From Nelumbo lutea (taxonomy: Eukaryota > Streptophyta > Magnoliopsida > Proteales > Nelumbonaceae): a stretch of DNA of 64,000 bases. Where the stretch lies: assembly GCA_022828595.1 (NCBI GenBank), contig JAKGHH010000003.1, forward strand, positions 97,549,583 through 97,613,582, given 5' to 3'. Below are positions 47,701-61,600 of this stretch, one piece after another. The notes below the pieces were generated by a model. The model was not told the DNA's origin. It saw only the letters and a program-made list of their open reading frames with translations, and ran no database searches. Within the stretch, counting starts at the first letter, position 1. Each line of letters starts with the position of its first letter. Both the position numbers and the translations under genes were made by a program.

Positions 47701-48919
47701 ATGTTGTAGCACGGTTAACTTTTATTTAGACACTTCTATGCCTTTGATGTTTGTTTTTAAATTGGACACCATGGTTGTTTATACATTAGACATTATTGTG
47801 GTATTATAATATTATGCACTATTATTCCTTATTTTATGCATGATTTAAGTCAATATTTAGTGTTATACTATTACATTGATATAGGGATGGCAGATCATGT
47901 TTGAAGGTAGTTATTTTTAATATTTTAAATTATAGTTAATCATTTTTATTTTATTATTAGTTATTATTTTAGTTCTCTTATGTATCTATTTTATATTTTT
48001 ATATTACATTTATTTTTATTAATATTAGTTTTTTAAATTTATTATTAGTATTATTAATTTTTAATTATTATTTATTTGTTTATTATTATTAGTGTTTTTT
48101 AATTTTTTGATCAATATTAATTTTTTAACTTTTAAATTTTTTAAAAGTTAAATTAATTCATATTATTGATTTGCATTTTGCATAAAAACACAAAAAATAT
48201 TAATCTTAATCAATGGGGTAGATCACCTCACATTGTATATATGAGATACATGGAATCAAAATACAGACCGTAGCCTGAACCACACCACACCTATATAGGC
48301 AAAACGTGTGGTGTGGTTGATGCCACCAAATTGTGGCCACAGTACAGAACGCCCATTCTGCTATTGTGTGGTGTCTCAACCACACTTAATCTTCTCGCCT
48401 GAACAATAATTATTGCCAAAACCCCTTGCGCTTGGCCTCTCTCACTTTTGCTCCACGGCGGCAATCATTTCACCGGCGATGAAAATGCAAGGTAATAGAG
48501 AAGAAATCAAAGATGGGTCTGTTTGTTTCGATGGTTTCTTTCTCTTCGGTTGGACATAACTTAATGGATTACTACAGATGACTTGAATTCAGTTCAACTG
48601 AATTGGATCGTTGGGACTAAAATAAACAGAACAAGGAATGAAAGGGAGTTACCGACTTACCGTTGGGAGTCATTCATTGGAGATGTAACAGCTCACCAGC
48701 TACAGGCTGTTTTCAAAAGAAACGAATGGGAAAGAAATATGAGGACAGGTTGCAATAAGTTGGAACATTTTTTGGTTTTCTTTTCTATTTTATTTTACGT
48801 TCTCGTCTATTTCTTTTCTTCTCCGGTTAGGGACCTTAATGAAAAGAAATCAGGTGATCAGACCGACCCACTGTTATGAATGAAATCAAGCTCTGATGAA
48901 GACATTTTAAGCAAGTGAT

Positions 48920-49175
48920 CAATTGATCGCCGGAAACAATGATAAATAAAGTTTGATTGCCACCGGTTGCTACAGTGATTGTTGCTGGTGAGAATGATCA
49001 CTGCCGGTTGCTAGAGAGATCGTTGCCGGAGATAATGATCACCGCTCTTGGTTAGTGTTTGAATAAAGTTTGATTGCCCCTGATTGCTTTATGAAAGAAA
49101 TAAAGGAGGTGAAGAAGAGAGAATCGGCACAGGTTGCTAGAGTGGCCGTCATCGGTGAGAATGATCGCCGGTGGA
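48920..49175. repeat. Three diverged copies of a GGTTGCTAGAG...GAGAATGATC block in the MULE
   Basis: CACCGGTTGCTACAGTGATT with GCTGGTGAGAATGATCAC, then TGCCGGTTGCTAGAGAGATC with GCCGGAGATAATGATCACC, then CACAGGTTGCTAGAGTGGCC with CATCGGTGAGAATGATCGCC. The first two copies are about 55 bp apart; the third begins about 120 bp further right. Confidence 0.65.
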
Positions 49176-49257
49176 GCAAAGATGAGAGGAGAGATCCAGA
49201 CGATAGGGTTTGGGGCCTTTGGGCAATGGTTAGTCTGTTCAGTGGAAATATTAAAAT

Positions 49258-49393
49258 GAGAGCCAAGATATTATGTTTGAGACTAACGACTAACGAATCC
49301 GTCCCATTGGCTCACACATGAGAAGCTTGTAAATGTGTTTTGGACACGTGTCTCCACCTGATACTGTTGGTAGATGGTTGAAGATCCGGACTC
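49258..49393 (-). repeat. Right terminal inverted repeat of the MULE
   Basis: Ends GAAGATCCGGACTC, the inverse of the left arm, followed by the ATACCCAAT duplication. Only about 286 bp separate it from the POLD3 stop codon, so it may overlap or border the POLD3 3' UTR. Confidence 0.85.
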
Positions 49394-49678
49394 ATACCCA
49401 ATAAGTGACTTGGCAATTGGCATGGTATGTCTTTTCAAAGCAAGGATTAAATATATCCAAAAGCATACTTAATATGAAGAATAAATAGATAAAATACATT
49501 CTTGCAATTTTGTCCACTCACTAATGCTTCTAGTTGAACAGGAATATATGTACTGTGATTCGATTAGATGAACAGTTTCCTCTTTTGATCAAGTTATAAA
49601 CACTGAACCAGTTCAATCAATCACAATATTGCTCTCCCTCGTGTGCCCTAGCTCTCATTCTCTGGAACTCTTCAAAGT

Positions 49679-52600
49679 TTAAACCCTCTTGAAGAATGAC
49701 AGAATGTTGCCTTGCTTAGCATCCTTAACACCAGCTTTTCCTGTTTTCTTGTTTCCAGCTTTGCTAGCTGGATTAGATGGAGCAGTGACACTGCCACCTG
49801 ATGCTGACTTAGCCACTGAATTAGATGGAGCAATGGCACCTGATGCTGAAGTCTTGTCCACTGGTTTAGATGGAGCAGTGCCACCCAATGCTGGAGACTT
49901 CACTGCAGGAGCCCTGTGGTAGTGAACCCAACATTTAGCAAAATGAACAAGAATAATTTGCAGTTCCATTTGTTTGAGAAAATAATATAAATAATGGAAG
50001 AAAACATGTTGGCAAATGCCTAAATAGGCCTGTTGATTTGTGGAAAACCCACTGGCTACAAGCAAAATGCAAGGATACCACTGCAATATAGGGGTGTTAA
50101 AGTTCAACCAGCCAAACCAGATACTCAAAGTCAATCTGAATGGATTATGGCAACCATCTAACCTATGTTTGACCTTCCAGTGATGGGTCCTCTTGGCCCT
50201 ATTCCAATGATGATTATCAACATTGTGTATGTGCCAAGTATAAGCATTTTCCAGTTTTCCAAGAATCTACATTTTAATTTCGGTAAAAGAAAAAAATTGT
50301 AAATAAGAAGTGACAATTATAAATTTGACCTGTTCACAGAATTCTTGGTTGCATCCTTGTCAGCATTCTTGGTCTCTGTCTCTTCACCCTCCCAAACAAC
50401 CTCTGTAACTGGAACAAGTATAAGCAAAGTTAAGGCTAACATAGATTTGCTAGTTTGTGCATTACGTGTCAATCCCCTTACATATGCTGCTTCTAGGAAA
50501 TAAATAGTCATGGGAAACACGGGAATAAACATACAGATGTAAGGAAATATCAAAGAGTGAAGGCAAAATGATTTGGCTGAAACATAGCACAACTAAGAAG
50601 AGAAACCCAACTAATACAATAATCAAGTTAGTTTCAATGGGGATAGGTACCAAAATCTGAATAGAAAAGGATATTGCTGAGAAAAGCCAAGCTAATGATA
50701 AGCAGGACTCTAGGTTGAGATTGGATCAAAACAATAAACCAAATGTGGACATACCTTCTCTCCCACGCTCATCAATCCGTGTCTTGAGCACTTTCCTCCT
50801 TTTGGGTGACATAGGAGCAGCATTAGTTGTATCTTTCTTATCTCCATCACTCTCAGGGAAACCATTGTGGATCTTCTCTGACAACAAAATTCCACCTTTC
50901 TTTCCATTGTTAGGGACTCCTGTATCTTCTTTCTGTGGTAGGATAAAATCTTTTTTGGTTGCTTTCTCCTGCTTAATCTTTGATTTTTCTTCTTTCTCTT
51001 CAAAATTCATATTGTTTTTCTCAAGAACCAAGGTTTTGTTATTGTGTTTATCATCTATGCTTGATTGCCTTTGTGGAGGAGGATCAGGTGAGGCTAGACT
51101 GACTGCATTTTCATAATCATCCTCTTCATCTGAGAAATCAAAAACAACCCTCCTCTTTCTACTGCCTTCACCATTCGAGATTCTCCTAGGCTTGACATCT
51201 TGCTCATCCTCGTCACTGCTAAAATTATCTACTGCTTCACGAGCACATATTTGAGCTTCTGCGGTAACTACATAGAATGTAATTTTTTTTAAATAAAAAA
51301 GTCAGCTACAAAAGCCACTCAAGAATGATGCTCATGAGCCATAAAATGCATTAATATTTTAATTAATCATGCCAGTGTATTTAGAGTCGGTATGACTAGC
51401 ATTTCCCTGTTTTGTGCCAGCTTAATGGAGGAAATGCCAAGCATTGATTAATAATTAATAACAAAAGAAAATATGTAATAGGGAAACTTCATTTTACCAC
51501 CACCTACCAACGGGGTTTGGAGCAGCACTATTAGTTTCAGCTGGTGGGCAGTTTGGTTTTAACTTTGCAGATGCACGCCCCCAAAATGTGGCCAGTGATC
51601 CTCCAGTCCGCTTGTCATTTTGGCCTTTCCTTTTGTTAGCAGGAAATGTAGTAATTTTTTCTTTATCTATATTAGGTTCACTGGCCTGAACAGGCTTGGA
51701 ACTGCTTTCACTCTTGACATCCTTTGTAGCTACAGTAGAAGACTGCACTCCAATTTTTGGGCTCTCATGCTGTACTTTTCCTTGTACAAATGGAGCAGGA
51801 AGAGTTTGATTTGTAGAATTGCTCTTTGATAGCCCTGTGACTCCCACATTTCTAGGTTGTGGAGGCACAACAATGGCAGGTGTTTCATGGGCATTGCGCT
51901 TGACAAAGGAATTTGAAACCCCACAGAACCTGGAAAAAGAAAAGGGAAAGCTGTAAATGTCAGAGAGAAGGAAATAGATGCAATACATGCTTTACATATT
52001 ATGTATATAACTAGGCAACAGCATCATCAGCATCTAAAATCTGAATGCAAACACATAAACAGAAATACATGAATAATGCACACTGAAAAGAAAGAAAGAA
52101 AAAAGAACAGAAAAACAACAAAAAATTTGCTTTGAGCTCCTGCACAATTGAAAACAAAAATATTCTTTGCCTAAATCTTTTTGTCCTTCAACACTTGTGA
52201 TTATCACATGCAAATAGACTGTAAGAAAAAAACAAGAAAACTTAATTACAAGTTCCAGATTCTCCGGAATCCAGATATCATGACATTTGGCAGGATATTC
52301 TTGCTAGAAAATTTAAAAAATAAATAAATTCATTGTAAAACCAGTTTGTACAGTATTCTAGGAGAAATTAAAGGATTTTAGTTACTTCATAAACTCAACT
52401 GATACCATGATCCTTTCAACTTAATATATCCATGAAATACACTGACAAAAGTAAGAATAAATAGTGTTCCATGAATACAGTTTCCCAAAAGAAAATAGAG
52501 TTTAAAAATGTCTTGACTCTTGCAATTTCTTAAGATAAAAAAAAAGGAAAACAAGGAATCACACCTGTTGTCCCTCAAGCAATTATTCACAGCTGAAGGC

Positions 52601-55600
52601 TGATTAAAGAGCTCTTCTGCTTGTACAAATTCAGCATTCCAAAGCACTGCTGGGTCCTTTGGGATGCAAGCTTGGACACTGTAGACCTGAACTGAGCAGT
52701 TTTCCTCAAATTCTTGTTTGATTTCTGCACAGGAACCAAGAGAAAAATTGGAGTTGGCATTTTTCACTTGAAACAACTGACTGCTGACATCCAAAGATAA
52801 ATAATTGGAGGGAAAAGAAAAAATATTTTAGGCAACCATTAATTTACTTATAGCATTACTGCCTTAGTACCCAAAATTAAAATATTGATACACCTGATAC
52901 AACAGATGGGGTGTATTGGTACTTTGAACCTAACACTAACCTTTTTTTTAGTTTTTTTTTTTTTCAAAATTCTGGAGAGGGGTAAGAATAATAATGTTTA
53001 ACATTCAAAACAAACATTTCTTAAAAAAATCCTTAAAAACAATGTATTGATCACTGGTTGATACGTTGCAAAATTTTGATCCTTTTTAGTACCTATTCTT
53101 AAATTATGTGGAAAAATAAAGAGGAAGAGAAGAAGAAATACTTCTGTATTGATAATGTGTTGATAAAACATGTTGAGCATACAACTTAAATAAGAAAAGA
53201 TAGGAGAGACAAACTCCTAGGATCTCTCTCAATTACTCCTAGAATCTCTCTCAATTAGGGATTGATTAAATCTTTCCCTTAATCCTAGGATATGCCTTTC
53301 CTAATTTTATTCAAATGTAATCTTTCCTAAATTTATTCAAATCTATAATCAATCAAATCAAATCTTTTTAAATTTGCAACAAATCATATCTTTCTTAATT
53401 TGCTACAAATCATATCTTGTCGACACTCCCCCTCAAGTTGGTGCAAAGATATCTATCATGACCAGCTTGCTAACTTGAAGTTCAAATGGCTGTCTCAACA
53501 AGCTCTTAGTCAAAACATCTGCGACTTGCTGCGTGGTTGGTACAAACGGAGTGCAAATTATTCCTTCTTCAAGCTTTTCCTTTATAAAGTGTTTGTCAAT
53601 CTCAACATGTTTAGTCCTGTCATGTAGACCGGATTACGAGCAATGTTGATAGCTGCTTTGTTATCACAATACAGTTTCATAGGAAAACTCACTGGTATCT
53701 TAAGATCTACTAGCACCCTCTTTAGCCAAAGAGCCTCAAACACTCCTTGAGCCATTGATCTGAATTCAGCCTCAACACTACTTCTAGCAGCTACACTTTG
53801 CTTCTTGTTTCTCCAAGTAACTAAATTGCCCCAAAGAAATGTGCAGTACCCCGAAGTTGACCTTCTATCAGTGATCAAGCCCACCCAATCCGCATTTGTA
53901 TACACTTCAACCTCTCTCTTCTCATTTTTCTTGAAGAAGAGTCCTTTTCCTGGTGTGCCTTTTAGATACTTAAGAATTCGATACACAGCTTCAAGATGTT
54001 CTTCGTACGGGGAGTGCATAAATTGACTCACCATGCTCATAGCGAAGGCAATGTCAGGACGTGTATGTGACAAGTAAATCAATCTTCCTACTAGCCTTTG
54101 GTATTTACCTGCATCTACTGGAACCCCATCTTTAATTTCTCCGAGTTTAGTCTTAACTTCTATCGGAGTGTCTGAAGGTTTGCATCCACTCATTCCAGTT
54201 TCTTTCAAGAGGTCTAGAATATATTTTCGTTGTGAAACCACAATGCCCTTCTTTGATCTAGCCACGTCCATTCCAAGAGAGTACTTTAGCTGGCCTAAGT
54301 CTTTAATCTCGAATTCTTTGGCTAAGCTCTGCTTTAGTCTGCTCATCTCTTCAATATCATCTCCAATCAAGATTATGTCATCAACATAGACAATCAGAAC
54401 CGATACCTTGTCTTCAGTAGATCTTTTTGTGAAAAGAATATGATCAGATTGTCCTTGACTTTTAACGAACCTTGTGAATCTTTCAAACCAGGCTCTAGTA
54501 GACTATTTAAGTCCATATAGAGACTTTTTTAGCTTGCATGCCTTAGTTTCAAACTTCTCAGTGAAACCAAGTGGAGGCTCCATATATACTTCTTCTTCCA
54601 AGTCTTCATTTAAAAAGGCATTCTTCACATCCAACTGATTTAGTGGCCAGTCAAGATTAGCTACAACAGATAAGAGTACTCGAACTATATTTAACTTCAC
54701 CACTAGAGAAAAAGTCTCAGAATAGTCTACTCCATATGTCTAAGTAAAGCCTTTAGCTACTAGGTGAGCCTTATATCTCTCCAAGGATCCATCTGAGTTG
54801 TACTTCAGAGTGAACACTCATTTACAACCAACAAGTGTCTTTCCATCCGGGCAGGTCCACTTTCTCCCAAGTAGCATTCTTTTCCAAAGCTCTCATCTCC
54901 TCAAAAATAGCTTCTTTCCACTCAAGAACATTTAGAGCCTCCTGGCTACTGTTAGAAATGGATACACTAGACACTTTTGAAATAAAGGCACAATATGAAG
55001 GTGAAATATTTTTGTAAGATACAAAAGTTGACAGAGGAAGTTTTGTACAAGTCCTATCACCTTTCCTAAGACCAATGGGAAGATCAAACTGACTGGAAGA
55101 ATTAGAATTACCTGGAGGAATTATCATGAATTTCATGATCCACCCTCAGATCAGATTCTTGTTGATGCTGCAGAATAATGCCTCTCCTTTTCAGTGCTAG
55201 ATGTTCCCTTCAATATACAAGGCCTTTATATTGTTTCGCACGCATCTCTGTTGTTTTAGCTTTTTCATTTTGAGATGGCATCACCGAAGGTTGTTCATTT
55301 TCAATATTTAATTCATTTGTTTCCATTGATTTTGTATTTTCTACCTTACTTTCTTTCGGTCACTGGTTGTGAGGAACATCATTATGGACAAATTCAAACA
55401 TTAAATCAGAACCATCTAAAAGACCATCTTCACTAGTGTTGCTCCCCCTGAAGATGGGAGTGTTTGTAGTAAGAGGATCCTTCAAAGAATGTGACATCCA
55501 TAGTCACAAACATCATTTTCAAAACTGGATCAAAGCATTTGTAGCCTCTTTGATTAGTGGGATAGTCTACAAAAATACATTTATGTGCTTTTGGATCAAG

Positions 55601-58600
55601 TTTTGAACGTTTAGGATCATGGTTATGAACAAAGGCCACACTTCCAAAAATTTTTAAGGGAATATTTGTCACTAGTCGAGAGTTTGGAAAATAGTCAATG
55701 AAAACTTGTATGAGTGTTTTAAAATCCAAAATTCGTGTAGGCAGTTTGTTAATCAAATAAGTGACTGTTAAAACGGCTTCTCCCTAAAGATACTTAGGAA
55801 CCTTAGTTTGAAAATTTAGGGCTCTAGCAACTTCAAGGAGATGTTTGTTTTTCCTTTCAACCACCCCATTTTGTTGAGGTGTATTATTACGCAAACTTTG
55901 GTATACAATTCCTTTCTCAACAAAAAAATTCCCTAACACATTGTTAAAAAATTCCTTTCCATTATCACTTTGAAAAATTTTAATTTGAGTCTGAAATTGT
56001 GTTTGAACCATATTATAGAAAGTTTTAAACACAGTTTCAACATCTGATTTCTCTTTTAAAAGGAAAACCCAAATGACCCTAGTATGATCATCAATAAAAG
56101 TAATGAACCAATGCTTTCCGGAAAGAGTTGTTACTCTAGAAGGACCCCAAACATCACTGTGAATCATGGTAAATGGTTTTGATTCTTTATATGGTTGGGA
56201 CGGAAAAACGACACGATGATGTTTTGCTAATTCACAAGATTCACACTTAAAACACGAATGATTTTTATTCATGAATAACTTGGGAAATAGATGCTTTAAA
56301 TATTGAAAGCTAGGATGTCCTAATCGATAATGCCATAACAAAACTTCACTGTCACTAGAAACAGAGATAGAGCTAAAACAGGTCTGTCGGTCTTGCCTTC
56401 CAAAGATTGATCTTTTATTAAAGAGGTAGAGGCCACCATCCAGTTTAGCACCCCCAATCATCTTCCTCGAGGTTAAATCCTGAAATTCACAACAAGAAGA
56501 CAAAAAATTAACCCGACAATTATGACCAAGGGTTAGTTTGCTGACAGATAAGAGATTGTATGATAGGTTAGGAACATGTAGAACATCTTTAAGGCTTAGA
56601 GAATGAGAAATAGACACAATTCCTTTCCCAGCAACAGTAGCAAAGGAACCATCTGCAATTTTAGCCTTTTGATTCCCTGCACAGGGTGTATATGAAGAGA
56701 AGAATTGTGAAGTGTCAGTCATATGATCAGTGGCACCTGAATCTAATATCCAAGAGCCATTAGATTTGGTACAAGCAATGGCTGCAGCGAAAAAATTACC
56801 TGACTGGGCTAGAGACTCTGAAGATTTGAAACATTTTATATAAGTGCTCTATTTGTTCCTTTGTGAAAGGAAGAGACTCTGAAGATGATTGCTGCCCTGG
56901 ATCCGAATTACTTACTTGAAGCGCGCAGACATCTCCCCCTGACTTGTTGTCACTGTCTGATTTTTCTTCCAACCTGTTGGTTTCCCGTGCAGCTTCCAGC
57001 AGGTTTCTCGAGTATGCCATGGCTTTTTACAATGATCACACCAAGGCCTTTGCTTTCCTCCTCGTTTATCTCCATCTACATCTGCTCCTCGGAACACAAG
57101 AGCAGACCCTTCATTCTCAGTTTTTTGTTTCATTAACATTCTTCAATATCACTTGCCGCCATGCTTCTCTACGCACTTCTGAAAATACTTCTCTTATAGT
57201 AGGCAAGGGCTTTTGCCCTAAGATACGTCCCCAAACCTCATCGAGTTCTTTATTCAAACCAGCCAAGAAGACAAAGACCTAGCCTCTTTCTATCTTCTTT
57301 TTGTATCGAGCACTGTCACTCGGACTTTCCCATTCTTCTTCAAATAGATCCAGTTCTTGCCAAACAGCCATCATCTCATTATAATAAGCAGTTACTTCAC
57401 GCTTACCTTGTTGCATCTTCCACATTCGGGTATTATATTCAAACAGTTGTGAATGATTGTCCAGATCTGAATAGGTTTCCCTAATAGCTTCCCACACATC
57501 ATGAGCAGTTGGCAGGAGCATGAATGGTTTTCTAATCACATGATTCATAGAGTTGATCAACCAAGTGGTAACCATCGAATTTTCAGAACGCCACTGCCTG
57601 TACTTTGGATCATCAGTGGCTGGCGATTTCACTTCGCCGTTCAAATAGCCGAGTTTGCCGTCGATCACCGACCGCACAGACTGAGACCACTCAAGATAAT
57701 TTTTTCCATTCAATTTGTGAATGGTAATTTGAAGAGAATTCTCAAAAAGAGAGATGGCCGATGATTGAATACCTCCCTCCAAAGATGTCACACCACTGGT
57801 AGCATCCAAAGAGGCTGAACCAAAGCCAACCATGGCAGCCTTAGAATTCATGATCAGACCCTAAAGCTCTGATACCATGTGGCAAAATAAAGAGGAAGAA
57901 AAGAAGAAATGAAGAGGGAGAGAAAAAAATACTTCTGTATTGATAATGTGTTGAAAAAACATGTTGAGCATACAACTTAAATAGGAAAAGATAGGAGAGA
58001 CAAACTCCTAGGATCTCTCTCAATTACTCCTAGAATCTTTCTCAATTAGGGATTGATTAAATCTTTCCCTTAATCCTAGGATATGACTTTCCTAATTTTA
58101 TTCAAATATAATCTTTCCTAAATTTTTTTAAATCTGTAATCAATCAAATCAAATCTTTCTAAATTTGTAGCAAATCATATCTTTCTTAATTTGCCACAAA
58201 TCATATCTTGCTAACAAATTATTATGTCAAACATGAAACTTGTAGTCACATTTGCAAAGGACTGATAGTTGATGATTAAAGAGACGTCAAATAAAGAATT
58301 GGTTAGGCACATGTCTCGTTTACTTTATGGGGTTACAAATACAATATAATTTTTTAGTATCTTTCTTTAACTTCTGTAAACTAAAATTTAAGAACCAAAT
58401 TCCATTAAACAAGTATGTGAATAATGTAGATCGTTACAGGTAAGGTCAATGTCCATGTCATTCATGTTTTACTAGCTTAACGTTGATAGGTTTGGCAATC
58501 TTGGAAACTAACCTTGTCAACCCATTGAAACCAATTTAAGTTCAGCAATACTAACCCAGGAATGAGTTTGGGCCAAGGCCACAAGTTCCACTTTGAAGAT

Positions 58601-61600
58601 AGACTTGCCTACCCCATGCCATTGCAAGCCAAGAGTTAAGTCAGCTTAAGAAAATATAATACGGATCGAACCTTGACAACTAGAAGAAATGAGATATAAG
58701 CTCTTAAATAGTTGACGACTTGTGACAACAATACTATTTCCGACTCAGTAATACAATACCATTTGCATTTTTTGGGCATAGCTCTCCCCTTCCCTATATA
58801 CAGTAATACAATGCTATTTTCGTCTTTCAAAAAAAAAAAAAAAACTTGTGAGAACAATTGCCTCCATTGAAATGTTAATCTAATATAAATTAACATTATT
58901 TGAAAGGTAAAATCATTAGGAAAATACATAAATTAAACCCCAATAATACATAGTCCCAAAAAAGGCAAAGTGATTGAGCAATTCTTGGTTGAATGTTCTT
59001 TGTATTTTTTCAGCTAAAAATTGTAAATAGAAAAATTATGAGCCGGAAACATGAGATACTACCTCTTTCTTATAAGTAATTAATATTAAAAGATAAGATC
59101 ATCTAACCTGCAAGTTTTAGTCCAGGAACAAGCCTTATATTGTAAACCGAAGGATTTTTCTTTAACCACCCAGACAATGTATATATTATTTCCAAACCAC
59201 TTCCATGCTTTTCAATGAATTCCAGAAGCAACCTGATATGATGACAAGCAACTAAATTATAGTGAAGGGAAAAAGGTTAAAAACTTAAAATTACAAGAAA
59301 ATTCAATATAGGAATGTGTACCTCTTTGCATCATTTGAAGACACTGAGAAGTTGCGACTAAGCCACTTGTAAGACACCTGAGAAGTGAAGTCATTTTACT
59401 CCAAGAGTAGCAAAAATGGTAGCAACATCCAACAAAGTAATCAGTAAATAAGTTGTAGTCTTAAAAAGTGAAGAGCCAAACTGCATTTTTTTATCAATAC
59501 AGGAGTTCATTTCATTAATTTCAACAGAGGCATAAATACATAGATTGCTGTTTGAAGTGAGTTCAGCCCCCTTGCAATTTGATAGGAACCCCAATTACAA
59601 ATCTGCCCAAAAGAGTTGTTCCCTATAAACCCCTTGTTTATCCAGTGTGTCATTCATCCCATTTGTTGTTCTCTTTATCCATATGAATGTTGCCCCCAAA
59701 TCCTTCGCTATACTCTTAATCTCTCCTATAATATGCCTGTGGATCCACATACGCAGGTTATTGTCATTCATCCATGTTATTACCAGCTTTGAATCCCCCT
59801 CTACCTCCAAATGTTGATATCCCCGCTGTTTTGCAATCTACATACCTTGAAGTAGGGCCAATACTTTGGCTCTTAGAGTCCCTCATTCCAATTGGACCCA
59901 AGAAGAATGTCACCACCTTCCCCTCTGCATTCCTAAAGACACCTCCAGTCCCTGACAAACCTTGGCTACCCATGGAGCTTCCATCAAAGTTTAGCTTCAC
60001 CCTGTTAATTGGAGGATGCTTCCATTCCATCACTATGTTTTCTTTCACCGAGTAGGAATTTGCTACTTCTTTCCAAGCTCTTAAAATATCATCTATTGCA
60101 ACCACTTGGAAAGTTCCATAGCTTTTTTTTTCCCAAAGAGCAGACTTTAACTTTATTCCTTCCACAATGTCTTCCATGGATCTGCACCTTTCCTTAAAGG
60201 TTCTTTCATTTCTTTCTTTCCAAATTGTCCAAACTATTGCTGCCCTAGCTGCCTTCCAATAATATTCTCCCTCTTTTTTTATTGTCACATAAACAGGGCA
60301 CTCCAGAAATTTGATAAGGCGTTGTGCACTATTTCCCATATGATTTGATGCATTTCAATCAAACCCATTATTCTTTCATATTTTATATTTGTCAGATTAC
60401 ATTATTTGATTATTTGGGTAGGAGTACCTTATTAATTGTAAGTGATGAAACTTCCCTGAATCATTTTTGTTCAAATTACAATGACGCTACTTAATTAAAG
60501 ATATTTTAGTTGTTGTATATAAAATCAACAACTTTAGGCATTTTTGCATGTTAGGGGAGTGAAGAGGAAGATAATTAAACAATATATGGATAAATACTAA
60601 TGGGAAATGTTAAGCTAGTGAAAAGATCATGGCAAGACCGAGATGTTCACCATGAAAAACAGTTTTCAAAGGGGTAAACATTCCAAGAGAGATCTGAGAT
60701 GTATGGTAATGGGCTAAAGGGGCTCACCGTGGTCATTGGACCAGCTTACCATTACTAATAAGTAATATAAAAAACTGAAAACTAGATTCATAGAGCAGAC
60801 ATGTTAAAATATGATGGAAAAGGTTTAAAAATCCCAAGTTAATATGTATGACTGAAAAAAGACTAAGATGCCACTTCTAAGTTCCCTGACTTCAAGGAAA
60901 GGCTGAAAATTGAAGTCACAGCATAACAGCCAAACAATAGCACTAGATGTACAGATAAGAGAGCATCAACTTATTATACAGATACCAAGTGGATGACCTG
61001 AAGGCAAGGTTCAAAGTATCAACATGATACACCCTGCATCAGGTGTATCATATCGTATCTCTGGATCCCGGTACACCTATTTACAGGTGTTTTACAAAAT
61101 CCTTTTTGTATTAAAATAATATATATAATTATACTTAAAACTAAAATTTGAGAAAAAAAGCTAAAAAAACTAAAAGGTGTATCAGTTAAAGTACCGATAC
61201 ACCTCTGTTGATGCCTGAAGGTGCATAAAAGCCTGCATGAAGGACCAAAGAATAGAAACAGACCAAAACCCAAAAGGTATATTGTATATTGAACCACTCC
61301 TAGGAGACTGAGAGTAAAAGCCAAATCCCTGCATTTAAGTCCCAAAATATAATAGACATGTTTTACTCGAAAGAGGTAAACTGATGAAACCAAAGAAAGA
61401 AAATTCATTCTTGATTTGTTTCAAGGATCAAATTGAAGCCTTGTGAAGGAAAGTTAACCAGAGTTTGGTTAGAGTTTGGACCAGCTAAATGACAAGGATC
61501 AAATGAATACCCTTTTGGGAGAGCTATCCTATTACAGCCTTTTAGTTTTCATGAATTTCAAGGCACAGAAAACTAAAATTTTTGGTGAAAAAACGGATAG

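Larger units (their letters stand above)
42316..48360 (+). mobile_element. PIF/Harbinger element, approximate extent
   Basis: Both ends of this interval carry similar motifs in inverted arrangement: TTAGGTAGTGTTCGG then TTGTGGTGTGG blocks at 42315-42440, and CACACCACAC blocks with CAGTACAGAACGCCC at about 48270-48355. Inside are the two protein relics typical of PIF/Harbinger elements (a Myb/SANT-like protein and a DDE transposase). The left end sits directly after TTA, the usual target, but a matching right TTA/TAA was not seen, so the limits are provisional. Confidence 0.45.
42167..49393. mobile_element. Mutator-like element (MULE) with long terminal inverted repeats, containing nested elements
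   Basis: The first about 146 bp (42167-42312) and the last about 136 bp (49258-49393, read in reverse) match closely: both start GAGTCCGGATCTTC and share AGTATCAGGTGGAGACAC, TTACAAGCTT, GTGAGCCAATGG and ATATCTTGGCTCTC. The flanks carry ATACCTAAT (42158-42166) and ATACCCAAT (49394-49402), a 9-bp duplication with one mismatch. Long inverted ends starting with G plus a 9-bp duplication are the mark of Mutator-like elements. No MURA transposase is visible. Most of its interior is PIF/Harbinger and hAT material, so the original element was probably a non-autonomous copy of about 1.2 kb. It ends 286 bp beyond the POLD3 stop codon. Confidence 0.8.
53107..58216 (-). mobile_element. Ty1-copia LTR retrotransposon in POLD3 intron 3
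   Basis: A structurally complete element of 5110 bp: target duplication AATTA at 53102-53106 and 58217-58221; LTRs 53107-53425 and 57878-58216, both TG...CA; a primer-binding site for initiator methionine tRNA (TGGTATCAGAGC) next to the 5' LTR; and a polypurine tract next to the 3' LTR. The order of domains (integrase before reverse transcriptase) makes it Ty1-copia. It is in the same orientation as POLD3. The LTRs are alike over most of their length, with a 20-bp indel and scattered changes, so the insertion is not ancient. The coding region has several stops and shifts. Confidence 0.95.
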
